DNA from: Arenibacter aquaticus | Lineage (GTDB): Bacteria > Bacteroidota > Bacteroidia > Flavobacteriales > Flavobacteriaceae | Length of the DNA stretch: 64,000 nt | Assembly (NCBI RefSeq): GCF_003957295.1 | Contig: NZ_RQPJ01000014.1 | Span: 70,060 to 134,059 of the forward strand | Direction of reading: 5' to 3' | Shown: positions 53,253-61,055 of the stretch, in pieces | Position numbering within the stretch: the first letter of the stretch is position 1 | Layout: every line of letters starts with the position of its first letter | Translations under genes and position numbers: made by a program | The notes under the pieces: model-generated | The model's input: only the letters and a program-made list of their open reading frames with translations | Database searches by the model: none | What the model was told of the DNA's origin: nothing

Positions 53253-53314
53253 ATGGATATTATCCATAATATTGGAAATATTCCATAATTTAGCATACCT
53301 TTTTTTGGTATGCT
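53253..53314 (+). promoter_or_regulatory. Three stacked inverted repeats upstream of dinB
   Basis: ATGGATA-T-TATCCAT (53253-53267), TGGAA-ATA-TTCCA (53273-53285) and AGCATACC-T7-GGTATGCT (53292-53314). The last ends directly at the dinB ATG, so it could be a translational hairpin or an operator. Together they look like a multi-site regulatory region. Confidence 0.6.
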
Positions 53315-54529
53315 ATGAACAAAACAATACTTCATTTGGATTTGGATACTTTTTTTGTATCCGTAGAGCGACTCCAAGACCGCAAATTGGAGCATCGTCC
53401 TATACTGGTAGGCGGTGTTAGCGACAGGGGGGTTGTTGCCGCATGCAGTTACGAGACCAGGGGATTTGGAGTGCATTCCGGCATGCCCATGAAAATGGCC
53501 AAGGCGCTATGTCCGGAAGCTATAATCATCAAAGGAAATGCAGGCACTTACAGTAAGCATTCCGATATTGTTACCGATATTATCAAAGAACAGGTACCCG
53601 TCTTTGAGAAGTCGAGTATAGATGAATTTTACGCCGATCTTACGGGAATGGACCGTTTTTTTGGTTGTCATCAATTCTCTTCCGAACTACGCCATAAAAT
53701 TATCAAGGAAACCGGACTCCCCATTTCTTTCGGCCTATCGGTAAACAAGGTGGTGTCCAAGGTAGCCACCAATGAGGCCAAGCCCAACAACGAATTAAAG
53801 ATAGATATAGGCACTGAGAAACCTTTTTTAGCGCCCCTATCCATTAAAAAAATCCCCATGGTGGGCGACAAAACCTATCAGACCCTTAGAAATTTGGGGT
53901 TGCGGCAAATAAAGACAATTCAAGAAATGCCCATGGATATGATGCAACGGGTATTGGGTGCCAACGGAGCTGTAATTTGGAAACGGGCCAACGGCATAGA
54001 CAATAGCCCGGTTATCCCTTTTTCGGAACGCAAATCCATTTCCACCGAACGTACTTTTGACCGGGATACCATAGATGTTATAAAACTACGGGGAATCCTT
54101 ATTGCCATGACCGAGAATCTGGCCTATCAATTACGAAGGGGAAAAAAACTCACCGCATGTATTGCCGTTAAAATTCGGTATTCGGACTTTAATACCTACT
54201 CCAAACAACTAAAGGTACCATACACCAGTGCAGACCACATTCTAATTCCCAAGATATTGGAACTGTTCAATACCCTATACAACAAAAGACTGTTGATCCG
54301 TCTAATTGGTATTCGCTTCAGTCATTTGGTACAGGGACATTATCAGATAGACCTATTTGATGATACCGAAGAAATCCTAAGCCTGTACAACGCTTTGGAT
54401 AAGATCAGGGAACGTTATGGGGACAAAAGTGTTATAAGAGCCTCTGGAATGGGAGCCAAGACCATTGGCAGAATGCAAAATCCGTTCAACGGACAGCCTC
54501 CCTCTGTATTGGCACATCGGAAACAATGA
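53315..54529 (+). CDS. dinB: DNA polymerase IV (Y-family)
   Basis: A 404-residue translesion polymerase. The N-terminal DLDTFFVSVERL carries the metal Asp, SSIDEFYADLTG the catalytic Asp-Glu pair, and SFGLSVNKVVSKVATNEAKPN the DinB-characteristic segment. The helix-hairpin-helix (KKIPMVGDKTYQTLRNLG) and little-finger regions follow. It inserts opposite damaged bases and is often DNA-damage induced. It is a single gene; the three inverted repeats directly upstream suggest tight regulation. It is somewhat longer than E. coli DinB (351). Confidence 0.95.
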   Translation: MNKTILHLDLDTFFVSVERLQDRKLEHRPILVGGVSDRGVVAACSYETRGFGVHSGMPMKMAKALCPEAIIIKGNAGTYSKHSDIVTDIIKEQVPVFEKSSIDEFYADLTGMDRFFGCHQFSSELRHKIIKETGLPISFGLSVNKVVSKVATNEAKPNNELKIDIGTEKPFLAPLSIKKIPMVGDKTYQTLRNLGLRQIKTIQEMPMDMMQRVLGANGAVIWKRANGIDNSPVIPFSERKSISTERTFDRDTIDVIKLRGILIAMTENLAYQLRRGKKLTACIAVKIRYSDFNTYSKQLKVPYTSADHILIPKILELFNTLYNKRLLIRLIGIRFSHLVQGHYQIDLFDDTEEILSLYNALDKIRERYGDKSVIRASGMGAKTIGRMQNPFNGQPPSVLAHRKQ

Positions 54530-54607
54530 ACAATTAACAGTTAACAATAAACAATTAGCAATAAACAGTGATCAGGTTTCAGTAAACAGTAAACAATAAT
54601 AAGTGGT

Positions 54608-54774
54608 CAGTGGACAGGTTTCAGTGAACAGTAATAAGTAATAAGTGAACAGTGAACAGTTTGTTAGTTTAACAATTATAATTAACGTCTTTGCGAGCTT
54701 GTCTGCCGTGAGGTAGGCAAAGCGCGGCAATCTGTTTATTGAATGGTGAGATTGCTTCGTCGCAAAAGCTCCCT
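54608..54774. repeat. Long direct repeat, copy 1
   Basis: About 167 bp running from CAGTGGACAGGTTTCAGT to GCTCCCT. It is repeated 335 bp downstream with a few substitutions (for example GTCTGCCG versus GTCGGCCG). Confidence 0.9.
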
Positions 54775-54942
54775 GCCCGAAGTCAGGCGGGATCGCAATG
54801 ACGTATCCCCATACCCCATAACAAAAAAGTGAGACCTCTCGTCGTCCCAAAAAAGGACTCTGTCGAGGTGACAAAAGAAGCATGTGGTGTGTACAGGTTT
54901 CAGTTGTAAGTGAACAGTAAACAGTAATAAGTGGTCAGTTAT

Positions 54943-55109
54943 CAGTGGACAGGTTTCAGTAAACAGTAATAAGTAATAAGTGAACAGTGAACAGTTTGTT
55001 AGTTTAACAATTATAATTAACGTCTTTGCGAGCTTGTCGGCCGTGAGGTAGACAAAGCGCGGCAATCTGTTTATTGAATGGTGAGATTGCTTCTTCGCAA
55101 ATGCTCCCT
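54943..55109. repeat. Long direct repeat, copy 2
   Basis: The second copy of the 54608-54774 repeat at a constant offset of 335 bp. Copy 1 is followed by TGCCCGAAGTCAGGCGGG and copy 2 by a related GCCGTCAGGCGGG further on, so the whole unit may be larger and partly degraded. Confidence 0.9.
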
Positions 55110-55257
55110 ACCTTTGGTAGGCAGACCTGCCCTGCCGTCAGGCGGGTGATTTTATGAAGCGCAGCGGAATAAAATTGTATCGAGAAGCAGAAGGGCTGTC
55201 AAAGCTCGGCAATCTACTCTCTATAAGTGCATTCAACAAAATGACCACGGCCTTCCC

Positions 55258-55890
55258 CTAAGGAATATTCAAATATTTATGGGTCTGCAAGGACACCTTC
55301 CACTTGGGGTTCTGCATCACATAGTCCACGATCATTGGAGTAACCTTGTCCCTAACACTCCATTCTGGCTGTAGGTACAAAATGCAATCCTTATTGGTCT
55401 TGGCCGCCTGCTCCTCGGCAAAGATCAAATCGTGTTTGTTGTAGACAATCATCTTTAGTTCATGTGCCTTGTCATAGATAATCCCTTCCGGTAGTTTATT
55501 TTTTTTGGGGGACAAACAGATCCAATCCCAGCTTCCAGACAAGGTATAGGCCCCAGAGGTTTCAATATGCGTCTTTAGGTTCTTAGCCTTCAAGGCCGCC
55601 GTAAGTGGCCCCATATCCCAGGTGAGAGGTTCTCCCCCGGTGACAACTATGGTATCCGAATATTTTGCCGCATTGTCCACAATATGCTCTATTCCCGTTG
55701 GGGGATGTGTCTCCGCATTCCAACTCTCCTTTACATCGCACCAATGGCATCCCACATCACAACCGCCCACACGAATAAAATAGGCAGCAGTTCCCTTGTG
55801 GAACCCCTCGCCCTGAATTGTGTAAAACTCCTCCATCAAGGGTAGCATCAACCCCTGATCTACCAATGCCAAAACTTCTTCTTTTACCAT
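55258..55890 (-). CDS. queE: 7-carboxy-7-deazaguanine synthase QueE
   Basis: A 210-residue radical SAM enzyme that converts carboxytetrahydropterin to 7-carboxy-7-deazaguanine in the queuosine pathway. The cluster motif GCDVGCHWCDVKE (C-x3-C-x2-C) is present, preceded by the substrate-recognising FYTIQGEGFHKG, and VVTGGEP is the AdoMet-contacting motif. The C-terminal WSVRDKVTPMIVDYV ... LQTHKYLNIP is typical of the family. No other que genes are in the window. Confidence 0.96.
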   Translation of the reverse strand: MVKEEVLALVDQGLMLPLMEEFYTIQGEGFHKGTAAYFIRVGGCDVGCHWCDVKESWNAETHPPTGIEHIVDNAAKYSDTIVVTGGEPLTWDMGPLTAALKAKNLKTHIETSGAYTLSGSWDWICLSPKKNKLPEGIIYDKAHELKMIVYNKHDLIFAEEQAAKTNKDCILYLQPEWSVRDKVTPMIVDYVMQNPKWKVSLQTHKYLNIP

Positions 55891-56132
55891 GGGGCAAAGA
55901 TAGAAAATACCCTGCTCTGCCCCTACTAATTAAGAAAAAGATATTCCGCCTCCCATTATCATAAAAAATTGTAATTTAATCCCTTGTAAATGCAGCTACC
56001 CATTTCCCGTTACCCCTACAACAGGGATAGGGAAGTGGAATTTATAAGGAACAGTCCCCCCAAAGTTCCTAGGATAACAACACCAAAACAGTTAAATAGA
56101 TTTCATAAAAAACCGAGCAACAGCAAATACCT
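55891..56132. other. Divergent intergenic region, queE / BNR protein
   Basis: 242 bp containing both promoters. No exact TAnnTTTG box and no hairpin is seen. Confidence 0.35.
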
Positions 56133-57593
56133 ATGCGCAAAAACCACTACCACCCCTCACCAGAAACACATCCCCTAAAATTTACCTGTCCACTTAAGCT
56201 TGTCCCCAACTCTATTTTCCTCCTCGTCTTGGGGCTTTGGTTTGGACACAGCTTTGGACAAACCCTTAACAACACTAAAATAGACGGCTATAAGGGCATT
56301 TGGTTTGAGTTGAACCAGAAGTACGAATACGGCGATAAATATTCCGGCGCATTGGGCACCTATACCGCCAAGCACCTTCCGTTGGCCATCTATGCGCCTG
56401 AGGTAGAAAAAACATTTTTTGTTTATGGGGGCACCACTGCCGTAGACAAAAGACACCTCCTCTGTATGATTGGGGAGTACGACCACCGCAAGGGAATGGT
56501 TTCCAAACCCACTGTGGTATATGATAAGAATGGGGTGGACGACCCCCATGACAATCCTTCCCTTATGATAGATGACCAAGGCTATATATGGGTATTTATA
56601 AGCGGACGGGGAAGCAGAAGACCGGGCTTTAAGTACAAGAGCAAACTCCCCTACTCCATTGAGCAGTTTGAAGAAATTACCAAAGAGGAAATGACCTATC
56701 CACAACCTAGGAACACCAATTTTGGATTCTTTCATTTTTTTACCAAATACACAGGGGTACGCCAACTCTATTTTGAAACCAGCAAGGATGGTATTAATTG
56801 GTCCCAAGACCAATTGATGGCCGCCATTGCCGAAAAAAAAGGCGAAAAATCAGGACACTACCAAACCAGTGGCGTTTTTAACGGAAAAGTAATGGGGACA
56901 TTTTTTAACCGACACCCCAATGGCAATGTGGACAAAAGGACCGACCTGTACTATTTGCAGTCGGCCGACTTTGGCCGCAACTGGACCAACGTAAAGGGGA
57001 CAGCGGTCAAACTGCCCTTGCTGGAAGTTGCGCATCCTGCCAGGGCGGTTGACTATGCCGCGCTGGACAAGAATGTATACCTAAAGGACATGGGTTTTGA
57101 TGCCCAGAGAAATCCCGTCTGCCTCTACATACGGAGCAATGGCCACGAGCCGGGGCCAAAAAGTGCCCCCTATGAATGGTGTATTACCAAATGGAACGGC
57201 CATGAATGGCAGACCCAACAGATCACCAGCTCGGACCATAACTATGATATGGGCAGCCTTTATATAGAAAAAGACCATTGGAAAGTAGTGGGCCCTACGG
57301 AAAAAGGTGCCCAGGCTTGGGGCGTTGGCGGGGAACTGGCCATCTGGGAATCTACAGATAAAGGGGAAACATGGAATAAGCTAAGCACACTTACCCATAA
57401 CAGCCCCTCAAGCCATTCTTATGTACGCCGACCGCTGAACTATAGCCCTCCATTTTCTTTTTTCTGGGCAGATGGCCATTCACACGAATTTGGCAAATCC
57501 CAATTGTATTTTGGAGATTTTGATGGAGCGCTATACCAATTGCCCTATACCATGACAGATGATTATGAAAGACCTATTAGGGTCAAGAAATAA
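56133..57593 (+). CDS. Secreted BNR-repeat (BNR_4-type) protein, possible polysaccharide-active enzyme
   Basis: A 486-residue protein with a signal-like helix (about residues 27-43, SIFLLVLGLWFGHSFGQ) behind an unusually long 26-residue charged N-terminus. A seven-bladed-propeller-like region follows with GYKGIWFELNQ, the DPHDNPSLMIDDQGYIWVFISG segment, YLQSADFGRNWTNV and WESTDKGETWNKL Asp-box-like repeats. This is the BNR_4 class, which includes lyases of the ulvan type and many uncharacterised proteins. No susCD pair or other carbohydrate enzymes lie next to it. Substrate is unknown. Confidence 0.8.
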   Translation: MRKNHYHPSPETHPLKFTCPLKLVPNSIFLLVLGLWFGHSFGQTLNNTKIDGYKGIWFELNQKYEYGDKYSGALGTYTAKHLPLAIYAPEVEKTFFVYGGTTAVDKRHLLCMIGEYDHRKGMVSKPTVVYDKNGVDDPHDNPSLMIDDQGYIWVFISGRGSRRPGFKYKSKLPYSIEQFEEITKEEMTYPQPRNTNFGFFHFFTKYTGVRQLYFETSKDGINWSQDQLMAAIAEKKGEKSGHYQTSGVFNGKVMGTFFNRHPNGNVDKRTDLYYLQSADFGRNWTNVKGTAVKLPLLEVAHPARAVDYAALDKNVYLKDMGFDAQRNPVCLYIRSNGHEPGPKSAPYEWCITKWNGHEWQTQQITSSDHNYDMGSLYIEKDHWKVVGPTEKGAQAWGVGGELAIWESTDKGETWNKLSTLTHNSPSSHSYVRRPLNYSPPFSFFWADGHSHEFGKSQLYFGDFDGALYQLPYTMTDDYERPIRVKK

Positions 57594-57783
57594 TTCCCCA
57601 AACCCGTATAAAACCACCCACAATTAAAATAATTGTAGTACTTTTCTCCTTTAAAAATATGCACATAGTATACGTATAATATGCGGTTGTATTAGGAGAT
57701 GGATGAAGTAAAATTTTTAAATAATAGTGACTATATAGTTATGTTACAGCCAATTTTAAGAAATGAACTGTAAGCAATGAAAC

Positions 57784-59232
57784 ATGAATGAAATTGAAAA
57801 AATAACAACTGATTTACTACCTGATAAAACCAAACGAAGAGTCTACCTTGAGATTCTTTGCGAAATTATTAGTTATGCCGATTCGTTTGGTTCTGAAAAA
57901 TGGGGATTAAGCATAAAAAGTGACGGGATAAGGGTTAAAATCGGAAATCTGATTACGACAACAATTCACGAAAATTCACTTTGGCTTGCTTTAGACAAGG
58001 AACTAATTGAAAACAACACATCAGAGATTAAAAGGATATTAGAATCTGATTGGGATTCTGGAGAATGGGCTGAATATTCAGCAATAAAAACTCGGAATTA
58101 TTTCTATCGCGACAATTCAAAAGAAAAATGGAAAAAGATTAAACATCTTCATTTTGGAACGATTAAAAAAGCTTCTAACAAATATTTTCAGCTACGGACC
58201 GATAGTCAAAAAAACACGTCTTTTCAACTACTTGAATATTTAACAAAAAACATTTCGAGTAATTTGCCCTTTCCTAAATATAAGGAAACACTAAATTTAG
58301 GTGATGCTAAATTTAATTACACAGGTTATTGGATTTTCTTTTGTAACCCCAAATATTGGCAGATTGACGAATTTCTTGAAACTGACGAGATTAATTCAAC
58401 ATGGAGAGTAACTGATTGGCAAAGTGCACATTTCCAAAAAGGACAGTTTGCTGTTATTCGAGTTGGAAAAGATTCAAGAACAAAAAAAGAATTAGCCGGA
58501 AAAGAAAAATTGCAAGCAGGGATTTATGGAATAATTGAGATTATGAGTCAAGCACAACCAATGCTTGATTCTGATGGACAATTTTGGTTAAATCAAAATA
58601 AATACGGCGAAAAGCGTTTAAGAGTAAAAATTCGATATATAAAAAAACTACTCGACAATCCGATACTTTTAAGAGACTTACAAAATCTGACTGATTTTCA
58701 AAATGAGAAAGCCCTACTAAATGGTCGGCAAGCTTCGTCGTGGTCTATTAAGAAAGATACATTTGACAAAATTCTTGAACATGCGGAAAGTAATATTGCA
58801 GTGGTAAGCGAAGTAAAAACTACAGAACTAAATGACTATGCTGATTTACAAAAATTCGAAGCAAAATATTTTAATGCAACACCAAGAGTAAAAGCAATAG
58901 TCAACAGAAGAATTGAACGTGGTGATATTTCTAAAGCAGTAAAAAAAATCAATAACTATGAATGTCTAGTTTGTAAAACTTTAGGACTAAATCCACATGG
59001 ATTCAAAAAAAGAAATGGAGAATTTTATGTTGAGACACATCATATAATCCCAGTATCTGAATTACAACAAGGTTCTCTTGGGACTTTAAACCTTCTGACA
59101 GTTTGTGCTAATCACCACAGACAATTGCATTATGGAAACGTAAAACTGATTGAAAACAATGATAAATATTTCGAATTTACGATTGATAACCAGCAGATTC
59201 GGATTGATAAAATAAAAGTTGACAAAAACTAG
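57784..59232 (+). CDS. EVE-HNH nuclease, predicted modification-dependent restriction enzyme
   Basis: A 482-residue protein of three parts. Residues 1-175 are an unrecognised N-terminal region. Residues about 180-275 are an EVE (PUA-like) domain, seen in YWIFFCNPKYWQIDEFLE, WRVTDWQSAHFQKGQFAVIRVG and LQAGIYGIIEIMS. Residues about 395-455 are an HNH nuclease with CLVCKTLGLNP, VETHHIIPVSEL and LTVCANHHRQLHYG (two zinc Cys, the catalytic HH and the final H). EVE domains read modified cytosine, and EVE-HNH proteins are type IV-like enzymes that cut modified DNA. It precedes the controller-methyltransferase-endonuclease operon. The gene is much more A+T-rich than its left neighbours. Confidence 0.88.
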   Translation: MNEIEKITTDLLPDKTKRRVYLEILCEIISYADSFGSEKWGLSIKSDGIRVKIGNLITTTIHENSLWLALDKELIENNTSEIKRILESDWDSGEWAEYSAIKTRNYFYRDNSKEKWKKIKHLHFGTIKKASNKYFQLRTDSQKNTSFQLLEYLTKNISSNLPFPKYKETLNLGDAKFNYTGYWIFFCNPKYWQIDEFLETDEINSTWRVTDWQSAHFQKGQFAVIRVGKDSRTKKELAGKEKLQAGIYGIIEIMSQAQPMLDSDGQFWLNQNKYGEKRLRVKIRYIKKLLDNPILLRDLQNLTDFQNEKALLNGRQASSWSIKKDTFDKILEHAESNIAVVSEVKTTELNDYADLQKFEAKYFNATPRVKAIVNRRIERGDISKAVKKINNYECLVCKTLGLNPHGFKKRNGEFYVETHHIIPVSELQQGSLGTLNLLTVCANHHRQLHYGNVKLIENNDKYFEFTIDNQQIRIDKIKVDKN

Positions 59233-59450
59233 GCATAAACACTATATATGGTCCGCTGATAGTACAAGCCTACTTACGAAAATCATTCTTCCCCAAGAAG
59301 TGTGGCAGGTCGAATTTTCTATTCAGTTTGTATTTGCTAAATTAGGCGCTTGAACATTGCGATTAATTAGATACAAACAGGTCTGTAAACTAAAAAAATT
59401 CACCGCACGTTCATGCACTTCCTCACCACCACCCGAATAAAATAATTGAT
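59233..59450. repeat. Intergenic segment resembling a dispersed flavobacterial repeat
   Basis: The stretch beginning ATGGTCCGCTGATAG and containing CCCCAAGAAGTGTGGCAGG has the look of a dispersed intergenic repeat I associate with many Flavobacteriia genomes. It lies between the HNH gene and the promoter of the controller gene. This recognition is from memory and needs a search. Confidence 0.4.
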
Positions 59451-59458
59451 ATTAATTA

Positions 59459-59501
59459 TTGAAACCTCAAAATGTTTTTATAAATTTGGACAATATTTGT
59501 C
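59459..59501 (+). promoter_or_regulatory. Promoter and C-box-like operator of the restriction-modification operon
   Basis: A TTG (59459-59461) in the -33 position and an exact TAAATTTG -7 element (59481-59488) are 19 bp apart. Directly after it, GACAA-TAT-TTGTC (59489-59501) is a perfect dyad spanning the expected start site, 17 bp before the ATG, where the controller protein could repress its own operon. Confidence 0.65.
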
Positions 59502-59518
59502 TAAAATAATTTTGACCA

Positions 59519-59827
59519 ATGAAAACATTAGGTGAAACTTTGAAATCTGCAAGAGAGGAAAAAGAATTAATTCTGCGAAAAGTTGCGGCTGAAGTAGATA
59601 TTGATCAATCTCTGATTAGCAAGTTTGAAAAAAACGAGAGAAAACCTACAATGGAACAACTCGTTAGACTTGCAAAATTTTACGGACTTTCTGAAAAAAA
59701 ACTAACAATCAATTGGTATTCAGAAAAAATTGCAGAAGAATTGAAATACACAGAATCAACTTCTGAAATACTCAAAGTAGCAGAAGAAAAAATCAAATAT
59801 TATAAAACCCAAGCAAATGGAAAATAA
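59519..59827 (+). CDS. XRE-family controller protein of the restriction-modification system
   Basis: A 102-residue helix-turn-helix protein. The HTH (LRKVAAEVDIDQSLISKFEKNERKPTMEQLVRLAKFY, residues about 19-55) is a standard Cro/C1-type fold; a coiled C-terminal tail (residues 70-100) may dimerise. In C-M-R operons such proteins time the endonuclease after the methyltransferase. Its end overlaps the methyltransferase start by 11 bp, giving translational coupling, and a dyad lies at its own promoter. Confidence 0.88.
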   Translation: MKTLGETLKSAREEKELILRKVAAEVDIDQSLISKFEKNERKPTMEQLVRLAKFYGLSEKKLTINWYSEKIAEELKYTESTSEILKVAEEKIKYYKTQANGK

Positions 59828-61055
59828 GACATTAAAAGTAGCAGAGTTATTTGCAGGAGTCGGTGGTTTCCGTCTTGGACTTGAAAAAAGTAATTTTAAA
59901 GTTGTGTGGAGCAATCAATGGGAACCTTCAACAAAAATGCAACACGCCTCAATGGTATATGAAGCAAGATTTGGAAAGGAAAACCATTTAAATCAAGACA
60001 TTGCAACTGTTCCAACAGGTGAAATTCCAGACCATGATTTACTTTGTGGGGGATTTCCTTGTCAAGATTATTCTGTAGCAACAACCTTGAACAATTCAAA
60101 AGGCTTAAAAGGAAAAAAAGGAGTTCTCTGGTGGTCAATTCATAGAATTTTAGAGGAGAAAAAAAACAAACCGAAATATCTTTTTCTAGAAAATGTTGAT
60201 AGACTTTTAAAATCACCAGCAAAGCAAAGAGGTAGAGATTTTGCGGTTATGTTGCAAAGTTTAAACGAACTTGGATATGCTGTAGAATGGCGAGTTATAA
60301 ATGCTGCTGAATATGGAATGCCTCAAAGGAGAAGAAGAGTATTCTTTATTGGTTATCATAAATCTACAGAAATATACAAACGACTACAAAACTCTGACAA
60401 AATTGATTGGTTAACGGAAGAAGGAACAATTGCAAAAGCTTTTCCCGTATCTAAAACAAATTCAATTCAAGAAATTGACTTAAAAGGTGATTTAGTTGAA
60501 ATAACAAATAATTTTAACAAAACAGGGAAATTATCACCTTTCCAAAATACAGGATTACTTATAAAGGGAAAAGTCTATACTCAAAAAACTGAACCAAATT
60601 ATGACGGCAAAAGAATTGTTTTAGGAGATATTCTAGAAAATGGTGAAGTAACTCCTGAATATTACATTAACGAAAATGACAAACCAAAATGGGAATACTT
60701 AAAAGGTTCTAAAAAAGAAAAAAGAAAATCAAAAGACGGCTTTGAGTACAATTATAGTGAAGGCGGAATGATTTATCCAGATTCTCTTGATAATGCTTCA
60801 AGAACAATTATTACAGGTGAAGGCGGAAAATCACCTTCAAGGTTTAAACACGTAGTCCCTTCTGATAGAGGCCTAAGAAGACTAACCCCAATTGAATTGG
60901 AGAGATTAAATATGTTTCCAGACAATCATACACAACTTGAAGGAATTACAGATTCAAAACGCGCGTTTTTTATGGGAAATGCTTTGGTTGTTGGTGTAAT
61001 TGAAAAAATAGGACAAGAACTTTACAAACAAATAGACCAATTTGAATATGTTTGA
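59817..61055 (+). CDS. DNA (cytosine-5-)-methyltransferase
   Basis: A 412-residue C5 methyltransferase with all main motifs: I VAELFAGVGGFRLGLE, IV GGFPCQDYS (catalytic Cys), VI LENVDRLL, VIII QRRRRVFFIGY, the variable target-recognition region (about residues 190-320), and IX/X RRLTPIELERLNMFPD with FFMGNALVVGV. It protects host DNA from the partner endonuclease encoded 14 bp overlapping downstream. The partner is Sau3AI/MutH-like, so the expected target is GATC, methylated on the cytosine. Confidence 0.94.
   Translation: MENKTLKVAELFAGVGGFRLGLEKSNFKVVWSNQWEPSTKMQHASMVYEARFGKENHLNQDIATVPTGEIPDHDLLCGGFPCQDYSVATTLNNSKGLKGKKGVLWWSIHRILEEKKNKPKYLFLENVDRLLKSPAKQRGRDFAVMLQSLNELGYAVEWRVINAAEYGMPQRRRRVFFIGYHKSTEIYKRLQNSDKIDWLTEEGTIAKAFPVSKTNSIQEIDLKGDLVEITNNFNKTGKLSPFQNTGLLIKGKVYTQKTEPNYDGKRIVLGDILENGEVTPEYYINENDKPKWEYLKGSKKEKRKSKDGFEYNYSEGGMIYPDSLDNASRTIITGEGGKSPSRFKHVVPSDRGLRRLTPIELERLNMFPDNHTQLEGITDSKRAFFMGNALVVGVIEKIGQELYKQIDQFEYV

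Larger units (their letters stand above)
54530..55257. repeat. Intergenic repeat array between dinB and queE
   Basis: 728 bp without a gene, made of AACAGTAA/AATAAGTG-like short tandem motifs and two long direct repeats of about 167 bp. It also holds REP-like palindromic pieces (GCGAGCTTGTC ... GGCAATCTG and GAGATTGCTTC) of a type common between genes of Bacteroidota. Confidence 0.85.

Noticed and set aside
54530..55257. A CRISPR array
   Set aside because: The repeats are about 167 bp with only two copies, plus irregular short motifs; there are no regular 25-40 bp repeats with unique spacers and no cas genes.
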